DNA from: Adineta ricciae | Taxonomy: Eukaryota; Rotifera; Eurotatoria; Adinetida; Adinetidae | Assembly (NCBI GenBank): GCA_905250025.1 | Contig: CAJNOJ010000049.1 | Coordinates: 310,001 to 374,000, forward strand | Reading direction: 5' to 3' | DNA length: 64,000 bases | Shown: positions 19,054-31,920 of the stretch, piece by piece | Layout of the letters: the number at the start of each line of letters is the position of its first letter | How positions within the stretch are numbered: position 1 is the stretch's first letter | The notes under the pieces: model-generated | Database searches by the model: none | Told to the model about the DNA's origin: nothing | What the model saw: the letters and a program-made list of their open reading frames with translations, nothing else | Made by a program: the position numbers and the translations under genes

Positions 19054-20078
19054 GTCAATCGTAAGACTAGAAGTTCGTTCTTGTGTTTGTCGTTGAATCA
19101 AGTAAAGCTGAATCAGAATGTGCTCTGTATTTTATTAGTAATGCGATAGTTTATCGCCGTCATGTTCTTTTTTATCGTTCTTATCGAGTTGCGAAGAAAA
19201 AACGAGTTTACTCATGTCGTTGTTTTTTATGATATTACTTACTTTTTTTTACCAATTATCTAGTGGCGTTAAGAATAGTGAAGAATTTTATCTCGCTACT
19301 TTGATATAGGAATGAAACGAAAAAACATTCAAGACTAGAAATACAATTTAATAAGTGAGCATCTGACAATTCGTCAACAATTCTTACCGAAATATGAAAA
19401 ATAAAATCCAAGTTAAATATGTCATTGTACCATTTTATTCTTCAACGTGGGCTTGTAGTATTTCCGTTAGAATATATCCGATAAATATGTGAATTTTTAA
19501 TCTATGAAAAAATCTGAATTTTCACCCATATGAGCATTTTATACCCATAGGACGATTACCGAAAAGAATCCTATGTCTTGTTAATATGTGCATATGTTGA
19601 TTGAGTCCTATGAAAATATATCAAGTATTGGTATTTATTGAAATACAAGGACATCTCACGGGTAGATAGATGATCCAAACTTTCTTTACTAGACTTCACT
19701 ACTTGTGAATATGATGGTGATAAATGTTGACCGGTGTCTCCATTCATTTTGAATGCTTGTAACACAAGAGAGAGAATGAAGTTCGAAGACAATTTGATTT
19801 CGACACTTGAAAATTTCTCCGCATAGTCAAACGTTTGCTATAGATTAGAGAGTAACATTTTGATTTCACATGAGAGAAATATCGTGCTTAGATTTTTCGT
19901 TCTTCAACTTTAGCGATTATCGTCATCGAATGTGTCACATTGAAAGAAGTGCTTTTGCTTGAAAGATTACCTTATCATTTGTTTTACTTATTGATAAGGA
20001 TGTAATACTGAAGTCTGTTTCGGCACAAATTTCTTTTAGCACACTTTTTTTCAGACGCGTCTGTTCTCTGCATTGTCG
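19054..20078. other. Intergenic; upstream regions of two genes
   Basis: No gene supported; a 73-codon minus-strand open frame (19571-19792) has no resemblance to anything I know. The left part contains 'TTTTATTAGTAATG(C/T)GATAGTTTATCGCCGTCATG', shared almost exactly with the upstream regions of LITAF genes 3 and 4 (5357-5395 and 7862-7895), so the duplicated promoter extends at least that far. A pyrimidine tract ending TTTTTTTCAG at 20045-20054 lies 24 bp before the next start codon. Confidence 0.4.
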
Positions 20079-20898
20079 ATGTTTCCGCAGTCAAATTATC
20101 CAGTAGCAGTAGCGAAACCCATTGTACAATCTCGCTACCGAACACTTAACGATTTCATACCTAGTTTTCTACCGGGTTTATTAGGTGCTGGTCAACTATT
20201 TCTCTGGATGGCGATCATTGGTCTCGAAAGCGCTAGTGTATACTATGATGCTGGTCGTGGGACTATTTATGCTGGTTTTTGGTGTTCAATTGTTTTCTTT
20301 GTAACGTGGATCGCAACGTTTTGTTATTGTAAGTTTGTTGAAGAAATATCGGTTGGAGTATCTTTTGTTCTATCTTGTTTAATTAGTGTGTTGCGGAAAA
20401 TCAAGTGGCTGTGGAACTTATTTAGTTATTCAAAACATAATTAACATAGTCTTTGCAATCATACTCACTATATTTACCGCACGTTTTGTTAAAAATCCGT
20501 GTTTATGCTACGGTGCATTGTGTTATATTCCGAATTGGGATTTTATTTATAATGATGACTTTTACGATTATCATGCATACCCATGTACAGAAAGAACGTT
20601 CAAAAAACTGTCTGTATTAAAAGCTCTTCTTGCATGTGCAATTTTAATGCTTGTTTGCAATTTTATCTTCATCATTGCTTATATTGTCGCTTCAATACGA
20701 TTTCGTAATCATCAACAATCAAATTCACAACAGATGAATGTTGCATTTCAGCAACAACCAGCAGGCGTACATATGGGAGTACAACCAGCTTATTATCCAT
20801 CTTCCATGGGTTATCCTTCTAATGTGCATCAACAATCCGTTCCAACTCAATACCCATCAGCACCACCAAATTATTATCCATCGCTAGACAAATATTAA
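20079..20898 (+). CDS. Four-helix membrane protein with Tyr/Pro/Gln-rich tail
   Basis: Two exons, 20079-20328 and 20387-20898, 253 residues. Hydrophobic segments lie at about residues 33-55, 62-82, 93-117 and 165-190; the loop between the third and fourth carries several Cys (CLCYGALCYIP) and would be extracellular or luminal. The cytosolic C-terminus is low-complexity with PSAPP and YYPS repeats. The layout resembles the MS4A/TMEM176-like four-helix class, but I see no decisive motif. The ATG at 20079 directly follows a good acceptor, so a 5' UTR exon or trans-splice site is likely. Confidence 0.75.
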
Positions 20899-21286
20899 CA
20901 CACCATTTAAAATGTGCAGAAGGAGATGACATTTACGAGTACAATAAATATGACTTATAAAATGGCTCTTGAACTCCTTATGAGAGAAAAGATACCTTTA
21001 TGTGTTTACTACTTCAAACGTATTTAAGGATTTATATTCCTCCTCTACTATTACATTAGTTAATTTCATAATTTAACTGAATTTGAAAACAAAAGGAATA
21101 AATTGAGCACTTAATCATTTCATTCTTGACATAATTATTCGAAATTTTTTCTCTTAAATCATTATTTCATGTCCTTGAGTATACATGCTGAGCACGCATC
21201 ACTGCTAGATGTAAAGTTCTCGAATAAATGAATCAAATCGTCACATGTCGTTTTGAACTTAGGTTTCACTTGTATAATTTCCGGTC

Positions 21287-22272
21287 ATGTCGTTGATTTT
21301 ACAAATATTTATATGGATGAAAACCATTTGCTTTTGTATAATAATTTTTTTATCATTGATATACTTATTTCTCGTTAGAGTTGTTTTTCGATGTCATTAT
21401 CGTTCAGATATTCTTACATTTAATCTGTGTCTTTCGTTTACGTTTTGCTCTATCTATTGGCTACTCTTTTGTATTGACTGGGAATATTTCAATTTACAAG
21501 TGTTTCATTCTCAACCATATAATTTAAGTATATATTTTAAAGTTATGTTTAACTGTCAACTATCATTTGCGTTTGTTACCATACCGATCAATCGATATTT
21601 TTCTATTAAATATTCAACAAAGATGTTTTTCAAGACGAAAAAATGGCTAGTTTTGTGTCTTAGCAGTCAATGGATACTTGGACTTCTTGTCCCATTACCA
21701 TTAATTTCTTCACAGCATTCAGTAAGGCAAAAGTTTGTGTTGTTTGAACAAAAAGATTTTCTAGTCCATTTTGAAATTGCTTCACGAATGAGCGTTATTT
21801 TTCCTTGTAGAATCGTGTTGAATCTTGGTGGATGTCAATATATCAAATAATCATAAATGTCTTTATTCCTGCATTGGTTTCGTTTGTATTCAATACACTG
21901 ATTTTTGTGCATGTTCATTCCTCAACTCGTCGAGTCCGATGCTTTTCTGAAGATGAACATCACAGATCAGCAGTCACAATCAGTCGTCGGGATTTGTATC
22001 TCTTACGAAATATGATTTATACGTTTGCTGTCTACGTTGGAGGTTGTGGTCCAATATTTCTGCTAATTGCAATTGACTTTCAAGGGACAGTCACTGCAGT
22101 TGTCTATGTCATCCTTGCGATTGTCGCACAAGCAAGTTTATTCAGTATTATTATTAATTTATTCCGCTGTAATAAAAAAATAAGAACGTTACTAGAGAAT
22201 AAATACTATCGAATAGCTCAAAGATTGTTCTACTGTAAAAATTACCTTGTGGGGATTCTATTTATTAAATAA
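21287..22272 (+). CDS. Rhodopsin-like G-protein-coupled receptor
   Basis: Two exons, 21287-21721 and 21811-22272, 298 residues. The 89-bp intron (GTAAGG..TTGTAG) sits between helices 4 and 5 and restores the frame. Seven hydrophobic helices can be placed: residues about 6-28, 40-62, 85-105, 120-140, 152-178, 210-232 and 240-262. The end of helix 3 reads INRYF where canonical receptors have DRY, so the acidic residue is replaced by Asn; helix 7 lacks a clear NPxxY. No N-terminal signal or glycosylated ectodomain is seen. This type of short, divergent family A receptor forms large families in rotifers; ligand unknown. Confidence 0.75.
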
Positions 22273-22840
22273 ATATTAGCTGGTGTGTATGGCAATTATC
22301 GATCGTCTGGTTTCTATAGACATCTATTGAGTGACCTTTCAATACAAGAATTGTCGCTTTGAGAACTTATGCGTAAATCTTATGAATATATGTGAATATG
22401 AGTACAGCATATCACGTTAGTAAAAGTATTGTTTAGAAATGGAACTTACTTTGTTGAAAATGTTATTTTATTTATCAGTTCGAAAATCCATTGAAAAGAT
22501 TTGTCAATTGTGTAGGATTTGATCGATTTATTATTGTCGAACACCTTTTTTGTTTGATTACATGTGCGTCATTGTGTACTACTTTCTTCACAAAAAGAAG
22601 TTTATGTGTAAGAAAACATTTTTTTCTTTTCATTATGTTCTTGTTTTAAATGAACCACCTGTGTTATTGACAGTAAAAAAAAAGAAAAGACAATTTTGTA
22701 TTCCTTACTCTTCGTATATATACTACCTTAGTCAAACACTACAAATTAGGCAAATATGATCAATACTGCGAAGAAAATGTTTATTCGTTCTTATTCGAGT
22801 ATTAATAAAGTCATAAGCTACTTTTTCTTTCTAGGTTGAA

Positions 22841-23476
22841 ATGGATTATCTTCCCTATTTTTTAAAACATTTTGATCTTAATCTTCAACCCAGTAATTCT
22901 GAATATATCGATACTGACTTGGCTCGCTCGTATCTTTATCCTGGCGCACATATAGCTACGTCAAACCCATACGAACATTTTCATCATGGTATCGTCGTCG
23001 ATGTTGATACTCCTGAAATATCGATTATTCACTTATGGGGTTCTACAAAGGAGACTGGGCGAATTCAGACAACGACATTACCTATTTTTCTTGCCGGCGA
23101 TAAAAGTCTTCTTGGAACAAAAACGCGTCGTTTGTATTTAGTCAATTATGAAGGCGACACATTAGAAAAACAACAAGCAACAGTCGATGTAGCGAAGGAG
23201 ATGTTGGGAAAAGCGGATGAGATAAAATACGATCTTGCCAAATTAAATTGTGAAAGTTTTGCTTACTTTTGTCGAAACGGTCAATGGAAAAGTGGACAAA
23301 TTGATATGCTAAAAAAGATACTATTGGACAATGCATCAGAAATCTACGACAAAATCAAAGATGCTGACGAAAGTAACAAACGACATATAGCTTCACTTTT
23401 ACGAACTATTCCAATCGATGGTTTGAACTCAAAAGACAAAGAATTTTACGATGAACTTTGCCGATCTTTCATGTAA
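22841..23476 (+). CDS. LRAT-domain (papain-like NlpC/P60-type) protein
   Basis: Single-exon 211-residue protein. The LRAT fold is indicated by YEHFHHGIVVD (catalytic His at 48/49) and by the nucleophile motif LNCESFAYFC with Cys137, equivalent to the NCEHF motif of lecithin:retinol acyltransferase and the HRASLS/PLAAT phospholipid acyltransferases. The family transfers acyl chains from phospholipids through a Cys thioester. Unlike PLAAT proteins, no C-terminal membrane helix is seen; the last 60 residues are charged and helical. The ATG follows 'CTTTCTAGGTTGAA', a probable acceptor, so there may be a 5' leader exon. Substrate not predictable. Confidence 0.8.
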   Translation: MDYLPYFLKHFDLNLQPSNSEYIDTDLARSYLYPGAHIATSNPYEHFHHGIVVDVDTPEISIIHLWGSTKETGRIQTTTLPIFLAGDKSLLGTKTRRLYLVNYEGDTLEKQQATVDVAKEMLGKADEIKYDLAKLNCESFAYFCRNGQWKSGQIDMLKKILLDNASEIYDKIKDADESNKRHIASLLRTIPIDGLNSKDKEFYDELCRSFM

Positions 23477-23872
23477 TTTCAAATACAGTTCAGCATCCGT
23501 ACCATATCCGTCAATGCCATGTTACAATAATCAACAGCGGCATCTATCGGAACAATGTTTATGATAATTCTGAAACTTTGTTATTTTGTTTGAAACGAGT
23601 GATAAATGCGAAGTTCGGATAAAAAATGGCTGTACACTGATTTCAAAGCAATTTTATATCCAATCCTATTTTAATCAATGATTCATGTCATGTCGTTTTT
23701 TTTTCTTTGTTTCTTTCGTTTGTTCTTCTGATGATGACAACATGCATGCAACATTTGTCGTCATTTTTATTCTACTCGAGTGATCTTCAATTCTTCATGG
23801 TTTTTCCTTCTCATACAAGTCAATTGACTCGATTTTATTTCAGATCTTGTCCAATAATTCGATATCAAAAAC

Positions 23873-24473
<601 letters not shown>

Positions 24474-24711
24474 ATACACTTCGTCTTTGTTATCACCAAA
24501 ACTTTATTTTTGTATTGTGCAAACTTTATTGTAAATCTCTTAACCGCGCTCCTTCAATTCGTATTACATAGTCATATCAATCGAATGGATTTCTCTATCT
24601 CTTTTCTTCACGTTTTTGTGACTATTTATTGCGCATAATAAAAAAAGGAACACGAACTGAGATTTCATTTATGTACGATATTTTTTTTTCTTCTAGATCT
24701 GAAGATTTCCG

Positions 24712-25760
24712 ATGTCGACAGGTGCAGGTGATTCATTTGTAACATCAACGACAGTAATGAAAAAATCACATATAAAATCAGATGTAAGCGCGAATGTTGA
24801 TCAACGAAAAAAACAACGAGATGAACTATTTGACTCTTAGGAAATCAAACAACGTACAAGCGAATTAAAACAATCTTTAGCAATATGGCGTAATATTCTT
24901 CTTCCATTGAACAATTTACTCGAATGGGAGCATAAATACGATCCAATGGTTATTTTTGGTATTATTACTTTCATTTTCATGTAAGAATGTTTATTCTTTC
25001 GATAGAAATGACATTTTGTTTCATTTAGTTTTATACTTCAAGCAAATCCACCGGTATTAACACTTGTCAGTTGCGTCGTTCTCATCTTTGTTCTGATTGA
25101 TCTACTTGTACCAATTGCAATTCGTATCCTTTTCAAGAATGATCATTGGTATGCAATGCAAATTCTGCTCGATTGAAATCGTTCGTGTCTTTTAGGACAT
25201 CAGCTAAAGAAGCCAAATTCACTCGATTATGTGAACGTATTGCTAATTTCGAAGAACACATTAAAGAACTATGCGAATCAGCCTTGAAAATGCGTAAAGA
25301 ACGACCACTTATGGTAGAAGGCTTTCAATTGTTGTCAATCTCCTTTCATATTCGTGTTCTATTTAGTATTTAATGGTCGGAGCTATTTTTCTTGCTTTCA
25401 TCGCGTTTTGCGGTCAACGTATTGACAATCTTCTTCTCAGTTATTTAACAAGTAAAAGATTTTCATTGAAGCTTAGATACCATTTCAATATTCTTCTTTT
25501 CAGCACTGACAACCTGTCTGATTCCTGGTATTCGTAATCGTCAAGTAATTCCCTTCATGCGTCAACAGATTGTTGACTTCTGGAATAATAAAAAATCATC
25601 GAATTCATCTCCAGCACCAAACGTTTCGGTGTCAAGTTCAAATCCAGTATCAATTTCATCAATTCGTACAACTGCAGTTGTCCGACCAACGTCGTATCAA
25701 CCAACTCATACACTCTATTCGACAACATCGTACGGTATTAATAAGAGCAAAGCCCAATAA
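24712..25760 (+). CDS. ARL6IP1: ARL6IP1-like ER-shaping protein
   Basis: Six exons: 24712-24783, 24841-24980, 25029-25148, 25196-25313, 25367-25451 and 25504-25760; 263 residues. Four hydrophobic helices in two hairpins are separated by a charged loop (NDHWTSAKEAKFTRLCERI) that matches the animal ARL6IP1 pattern (W before T, then R..IC..L). LLEWEHKYDP before the first hairpin and GQRIDNLLLSYL in the second hairpin fit the family. ARL6IP1 is a reticulon-like protein that bends ER tubules. The last 60 residues (Ser/Thr-rich, NSSPAPNVSVSSS) are longer than in vertebrates (about 203 residues). All introns are 47-58 bp. Confidence 0.88.
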
Positions 25761-26798
25761 TGCAAATCGAACAATAATAAACTATTTTGTCATCAGACTT
25801 TCTTTTTTTTACCTTCTTCTACCTGTACAAACGCGCTCAAAGTGTATAGTTTCTCAAAATCTTGAAAAGACAAAAATATTGATGTTTATAGAGTGATTAA
25901 ATGATCAAACTTTATAGATAGATGTTCGTTCCTGTTTGTCTCTTCTTTCCTACGTTATCAAAAAATAAAGCACAGCTAATCTGGACGTTCTGTTTTTCGT
26001 ATTTGATATGTTTGTCAAACGAATCAAACTTCCTAATCTGAACTAATATTAATATTCTAGATCAACATTAACAAAATTGCTTTTTACCAATAAACTGTTG
26101 AGGGTGAGTGACGGTTTTTACTAATCATTAAATCGCTTAGCTATGCTTTGTCAGTATTTCGCTCAAAATCTACTGTCGTTTGTTTTTTTGTTACTCGAAA
26201 TAAACTTATGATAATTCGAATTCAGCAACATATGGCAATGAATATAAATATGATATATTCAGCGAACAAGGGCAAATCGTATCTCTTAAAAACATTTGAA
26301 GCCGTCTAGTTTGAAGTTTCATATACCTGAATTGTCAATATTCGGTTACCTGCGCTTAAGGAATACAAAGTGCGCATAGTATAAATTTGTATCACTAGAA
26401 TATCTAATGCAGTCAATATGATCTTCGCTGATCTGCGTAACATTTCGCCTACATACTATTAATCAATCCATTCCTATTGACATTTGTCATGTTCTGTGAC
26501 ATCAGTCATCGTTCGACAAAGATGAGTAATGATGATATACTCAATAGTACCAACGATTCCAATCGATTTTTTCCTCAATTAGTGATAAAAATAGATCGAT
26601 TTCGTGTAATTCAGATTTTGGATTGAATATCAACTGAATTACTTTTTTTTTGATAAAGTTAGAATTACGATGAAAGGATCAAATATACTTTTCTCCTAGA
26701 AAAATTAGAAACGAAGAGATATTGATATGCAATATCATCCGCGCGTTTTTTTTCAAATATCTCATCGTTATTTTCTCATTGAAAGATTCGATTGAATC
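25761..26798. other. Intergenic, no gene seen
   Basis: AT-rich DNA without a supported open frame. It contains the 3' end of the ARL6IP1-like gene (AATAAAG-type signal at 25965-25970) and, on the right, the upstream region of the next gene, with a pyrimidine-rich stretch near 26745-26780. Confidence 0.4.
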
Positions 26799-27807
26799 AT
26801 GCCCAAAGTCCGACGAAAGCGACGATCAACAACACCGAAAACAAATCCATTGAGTCGACCAAAGAAGACTTTAGCAAAAGAGATACCAACTCAGGTAAAA
26901 ATCATATCTCTTTCAACTCTTCATTACATATGAAAATGATATTTTTGTCTGCATAGGAACGACCAACAAAGCCAGTTTATTTTGACATAACTGCCGACCC
27001 AACTAATTCAATTAAATCCAAATCAACAGGCAATTTTATTAAAATAGGTAAACCACCACGCAATTTAAAAATTCCCAATAGTTGGGATGTAAAACCAGGA
27101 GACGTTATCTCATGGAGTGAAGGACGGCCAACAGAGACGTTTTTGTAAGATTAATTTGAATGAAAACGAATTCTCATTAGAAATTTCTTCTTTTCAGTGT
27201 TACTTCGGAAGGAACACTTCTGAAAAATCCCGATACATCAGGTTCAGGTTACTTAACATTTCCACTCTCAATAACTTCGCAATTTTCTGATGTACTCGAT
27301 TCGTATTCAACTGTTTTGGACGCTGTTGGGCGGAATAATGTTTCATCTATTGAACTTCTCCCTACAGACGCATTCTTTGCGGCACATTTTGCCAAACAAC
27401 CATTACCAGCATCAATTCGAAATCGGACTGATATCAAATATTCATTTGAGCCCAATGATGAAATTCTTTTTGTAACATTACCAAACAGTCCTGATGAATG
27501 TCGAGAATTTGCGTTAAATTCAGCTAAACTCGATGACATAATTCAATATATTTCCAATGAGAATGAAAGCAAAGGACAACTGGTCGTTAAATTCAATTTC
27601 GAAGGTAAACCGACATGTAGCAAAGCGCCACGCGGCATCGTATCTGGTTTACCAACTGGTTGGCAATGTCAACAACAAGGTTCCTTAATGTTTGGCGAAA
27701 CGAAAATTCAAGGCGAATGGATTTGTCAAGGACCTGATAAATCGAAAGATAAAGCTCGAAAAGCGATTGAAAAATTTTATAAAGGACTTAATGTAGAAAT
27801 AAAATAA
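26799..27807 (+). CDS. Unknown family, tandem copy A
   Basis: Three exons: 26799-26894, 26957-27144 and 27198-27807; 297 residues. The N-terminus is basic (PKVRRKRRSTTPK and PKKT), like a nuclear signal. The rest aligns with the next gene: WDVxxGDVxxWSxGRPTExFF, TLLKNPDxSGSGYLTxPxxIT, then VGxNxVxxIELxPxDxF, and a C-terminal region with QGEWI followed by KxxARKAIEKFYK. Repeated Gly/Trp/Phe and the SGSGYLT strand suggest a compact beta-rich domain, but I do not recognise it. The basic tail of copy A is absent from copy B. Orientation and 36-bp spacing to copy B show a tandem duplication. Confidence 0.75.
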
Positions 27808-27843
27808 TGAATATATGTGTGTTTTAATTGTAGATATAAAAGA

Positions 27844-28838
27844 ATGACATCAACGAGTGTTCTTGTTGAACAACCAGCCCGGTATTTCGATTTAGTGAAT
27901 AAACCAGAAACCTTAAAACGAACCAATGGAAATCCAATTCCAGATTCTGAATTCAAAAATGTTCCAGCGAATGGAAGCGAAGTGCCAACAGATTGGGATG
28001 TGAGTTTCGGTGATGTGCTTAACTGGTCACAAGGACGACCAACAGAAGCATTCTTTGTCCTTCAAGATCGAACTTTATTAAAAAATCCTGATCGAAGTGG
28101 CTCTGGTTATCTAACGATTCCATTCGCAATTACAAGTCAGTCAAACATCCTTCTTTCTTTCTTTCTTTCATTCATTCCTGTTTTTCACTTAGGAAATAGC
28201 CGAAATGCATTACTACGATATGAATATGTGATGGAAAGTGTGGGTAAAAATTACGTTACAACAATTGAATTACATCCGGAAGATGTTTTCATCAAGAAAA
28301 ATTGGGGAGATGTACCTAGTGGAATCCTTTCGCGCAATGTCGAGTTTATCTACGATCCACTAGAAGAATTTCTCTATGTTAACATTCCAAATACAAAAAA
28401 ATCCAAGGAATTCAAATTAGGTTCGACTACAATGAAAGATATTCAAACGTGGTTTGCTGGGTAAGTTTTTACATCTTTGGTTTCATTCATTTTCCAGTTG
28501 AAATTCTAGCGCTATGGAAGATCAGGCGTCCTTTCGAGTGAAGTACAAATTTTCCGGACCTGATTATCGAAAATATCATAATGAATATCAGTTGCAAAAA
28601 GAAAACTTTTCTTTGCCGAAAACCTGGTCTTCCGAACCAGGAACTACTGATCTTGGACATGATCACTGTCAGGGTGAATGGATCTTTCACGGTCAGTGGG
28701 TTTTTTTGCACTAATTTCCTTTCTTCCTAACGTGTCGTTTTTCTAGGCGATCGAAAGCATATGGCTGATGCGAAAAAACACGTACAAGATTTCTATAAAG
28801 ATCTACCAGTCACAATAGAAGATATTGATCGTAAATAA
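27844..28838 (+). CDS. Unknown family, tandem copy B
   Basis: Four exons: 27844-28135, 28193-28460, 28510-28691 and 28747-28838; 277 residues. It is homologous to copy A throughout (WDVSFGDVLNWSQGRPTE; TLLKNPDRSGSGYLT; VGKNYVTTIELHPEDVF; QGEWIFHGDRKHMADAKKHV). Where copy A has one long third exon, copy B has three introns, so either copy A lost introns or copy B gained them. It lacks the basic N-terminal extension of copy A. The ATG is preceded by 'TTTTAATTGTAG', an acceptor only a few bases after copy A's stop codon, which suits trans-splicing or a short leader intron. No function assigned. Confidence 0.75.
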
Positions 28839-29725
28839 ATCGTAATCACGAAAATTGCGACAAATAGTGCAACAACATTCTGTGATTTCTTTTCTACAAT
28901 GAAATTATTCCAGCGACTTGGTTTTTTTTTAAACTGTTACGAAATTCTTTTATTTGATTTCTATATGAAATTTTAAAAAAATTTTTTACTTTTTGAACAC
29001 AACATTTTATTTTTCAATAACGAAAAAACTCTTTTTCCAACTAATGAAACACACTTTCCCATCACGACTTGTGTTGATAAAAACCATTGGACGACACGCC
29101 CACATAGTCATCGAGATTATTCACCTCTTGATAGTGCAACACAGATAAGTCCATAGAATTTGTCGAATTACAGGTACATCAACGATGTGGGTGACCAAAT
29201 GAAGTCGTTCTCCCTGTACTTGGTTGTGAAAGTGGTGGTGGAGTTATTGGAGTATCGCATGCAACTTCATCGATTCCACGAGCTTGTTCAAAATCTTGCC
29301 ACTTTTCGTCGAACATATTGTCGTCTCTTTATAACTATTTAGTTTTTGAGTTGAGTATAAATGAAGAAAACCTACCTGCAATCATCGCCTATATATATAC
29401 CATACGTGAAGGAATATTTTTCTTCCTGCTTTGTGTCTTACACAATCTACGTGGCGTGTGTGGGACGATGTGGTTTGATTTATTTCCTTTTTCTCTTTGT
29501 GATTCAATTCGATAAGTCAGGTTATAAAGAAATGAATCAATATACGAACCTACGTCATTACTCTTCTGTAGATACCAAATAACACAAAATCATATCCACC
29601 TTCTCATCAAACACAAACTCATCTATAACAATCTCCATAGCGACCGACGTTAATTACATCATTCTTTCTCATATTGCGTCATACTTGAGTAATTCAAAAG
29701 TACATTTTTATTCAAGAAAATACAG
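28839..29725. other. Intergenic, no supported gene
   Basis: Three short overlapping plus-strand frames (29160-29582) have no resemblance to known families, no splice structure and differing phases. Long T/A homopolymer runs are present (28921-28931, 28976-28990). The 3' end of the minus-strand gene at 29726 lies at the right side. Confidence 0.4.
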
Positions 29726-30492
29726 TTACAAAATAAAAGGATAAAGTTCATTTTTTGTTCGTTTCGATCGATATTGTTCTGGAACATATAAATAATGATT
29801 CATTTCCTTCTCACGTCTACTCTGACCAATATTGTCAATATGATGATGACATTCACAATGACAACACTCCAGTAATTCCGGTAACGAATGCCAACCAGTC
29901 ACATCGAAGTTTGAAATGTTCATTTCATCATGTGGAATCACACTCACATCGGACAACGTCGACAGTGAACATGAGTCATCGGCGTGTGTGCGAGTCGATT
30001 GTAACTGCTGATGCTGCTGTTGTTGTTGTTGATGATGATGCTGAGATATGGACGAAAGAGATGAAATGTTGGAATCGAATGAGATGCCCGAGTCTCGCGA
30101 TGACCATGAGTGACATTCACTCAGATCGACCTACAACAGTGATAGATAAACATCAGATATAACAACCACCACAGCGAAACTTACATAGTCATTGTGTAAT
30201 GATGATGATGAGGGTTTGGGCTGATATGGGATGTATTCATAGTCTTGTGGTTTGGTGATTGAACAACATGATGAGGAGATTTCTAGAGAGAGGGAGAAAA
30301 GTGATAAAATAAGAAAGTGATATGAGCTGGAGAACAGCATACTTGATTTGATGGTGGATGATTGCTTTCGAGGTGATGCTGATGATCGAAAAGTGTTGTG
30401 AATAGCGAGAGCGATTTTCTAGAAAGAAAGGGTGGGTGTGGGTGAGTGTGAGTGATGATGAGTGAAGTTACTTGTCGAATTTGTTTGGACAT
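29726..30492 (-). CDS. Low-complexity polyglutamine protein, unknown
   Basis: Four exons: 30472-30492, 30343-30418, 30185-30282 and 29726-30130, phases consistent, 199 residues. It has Ser-rich and Tyr/Pro-rich stretches, a His/Gln run, then a conserved-looking C-terminus with a Cys/His cluster (CCHCECHHHIDNI) that could bind a metal. No domain is recognised. The 3' half recurs, inverted and almost identical, at 32191-32538, which is strong evidence that the frame is coding or that the region was duplicated very recently. No signal peptide or membrane helix is seen. Confidence 0.6.
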
Positions 30493-31759
30493 GTTTGATG
30501 CGTGAATAAGTTGATTGAAAGATCGAATGTTGGAATATATATATATTTGTTTGAGAAGAGCAGAGAGCGGTATCTGTTGCAAGAGAAGAGAGGAGAGAAG
30601 TGTGAGGTAATTAATTATCTTTTTGCTCATTCGTCTTTTCGAATGCATATCTAACTTTATTCTCTTTCTCTGTTTGCTAATTAGATACGTATATGTTCAA
30701 GTGAAATTCAATATCGATAATCCTTTGAACGTCATCAACGATAAGGAAAGTGATAAGTGTTGAGAATATTGATGAGTATCGTAATATATCAATAAAATCC
30801 ATAAAATCTTGTCCTTTGATAAGTTTATCGTTGAGAAAGTCTTACTTCATCATAAAGTTTTACCTTTTGATCGTATGTTCTGTTCAAGTGTGAGATTCTG
30901 GATCTCATAAAATACTTATAACTTTCAACTTCAGTACTATTTTTCTTCGATATTCGTCATTTCAATACGGTGAATAATATCTATAGCATCTGTTGGATAT
31001 ACAGTTACATATTCCAGGTTTGGTCAATGCGTGAAGAGAGAATTGAATGAGATTAGAGATATTTAATTAAACTTGAAATGATTCGCATATCTAATTACTG
31101 AGGAGAAGATAATTCAGACATAGAAAACGACGAATGAACGAGAAAGCATTATCATCTCATCTGCCTCTGCAACAGGCAGCACTTCCATTTATGTTCACAT
31201 AAAGCGTTGCATTCTCCACGTACATAACATTCAACTTGAAAATATGTTTTTTAAAAGACTCCTTGAGTGATTACGAGACATAACTAGATGGTAATCTCGA
31301 TCAAAATAAAGATGTCTTAAGTCTGAACTAATATAACCTATTCATCATACTTAGAAAGCCACACAAGAAGTTTGAGGGAGAACTGTGCGTATTTTAGCGC
31401 AAACTTAGCCAAGTTTCGAACCATATGTGCCACGGCGTTATATAAGGTCCAGAGCCTTTTATTTTTAAGGGAGATGAAGAGAGGTATTCATTTATCATTT
31501 TAATTTACTGCATTGTTTATTTTTTGTGTTTATATAAATGTTGTTAGGTATTTTAAGAAAAGTAAAAAATGTGATGAACTTTTCTTATAATACAGTTAAG
31601 AAATATAATACGAAATTTAAAAAAACTCAATGTTATTGATAGAATTGATAATGATCCCAAGAACTCGTTTTTATAACTCTATTTGAAGTTTTTTTTCAAG
31701 TTATAGGAAGGGATGGAACGAACATTTTGCGTCCCATATTATCCCACGCGGAGCCCTGG
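30493..31759. other. Intergenic, upstream regions of two divergent genes
   Basis: No gene is supported. A Py/Pu microsatellite-like stretch (30540-30600) and general AT-rich DNA are present. The right end holds the TATA box of the orphan exon at 31921. Confidence 0.35.
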
Positions 31760-31768
31760 TATATAAAG
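31760..31768 (+). promoter_or_regulatory. TATA box (TATATAAAG)
   Basis: A consensus TATATAAAG lies about 160 bp before the ATG at 31921, with a long untranslated leader or leader intron between them ('TTTTATTTCAG' at 31873-31883 is a good acceptor). It suggests a strongly transcribed gene whose body is not in the window. Confidence 0.4.
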
Positions 31769-31920
31769 TATATCTGTAACCTCGCATAGAGAAAATTGTG
31801 TTCATTATTTGCGTTCTACATGTGTGTTTCCATTATTAGTCTCTCTCTGCGTTTCTCTTTCTGTGTATATCTTTTATTTCAGAATATATTTCACAATCGG
31901 GAAGTCTATTTCGAAAATAA

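Noticed and set aside
25570-25896. 108-codon frame overlapping the ARL6IP1-like gene
   Set aside because: Alternative phase over the last exon; the family match belongs to the other frame.
29755-30162. 135-codon plus-strand frame
   Set aside because: Reverse strand of the polyglutamine gene exon; the minus-strand reading has splicing support and the inverted copy preserves its frame.
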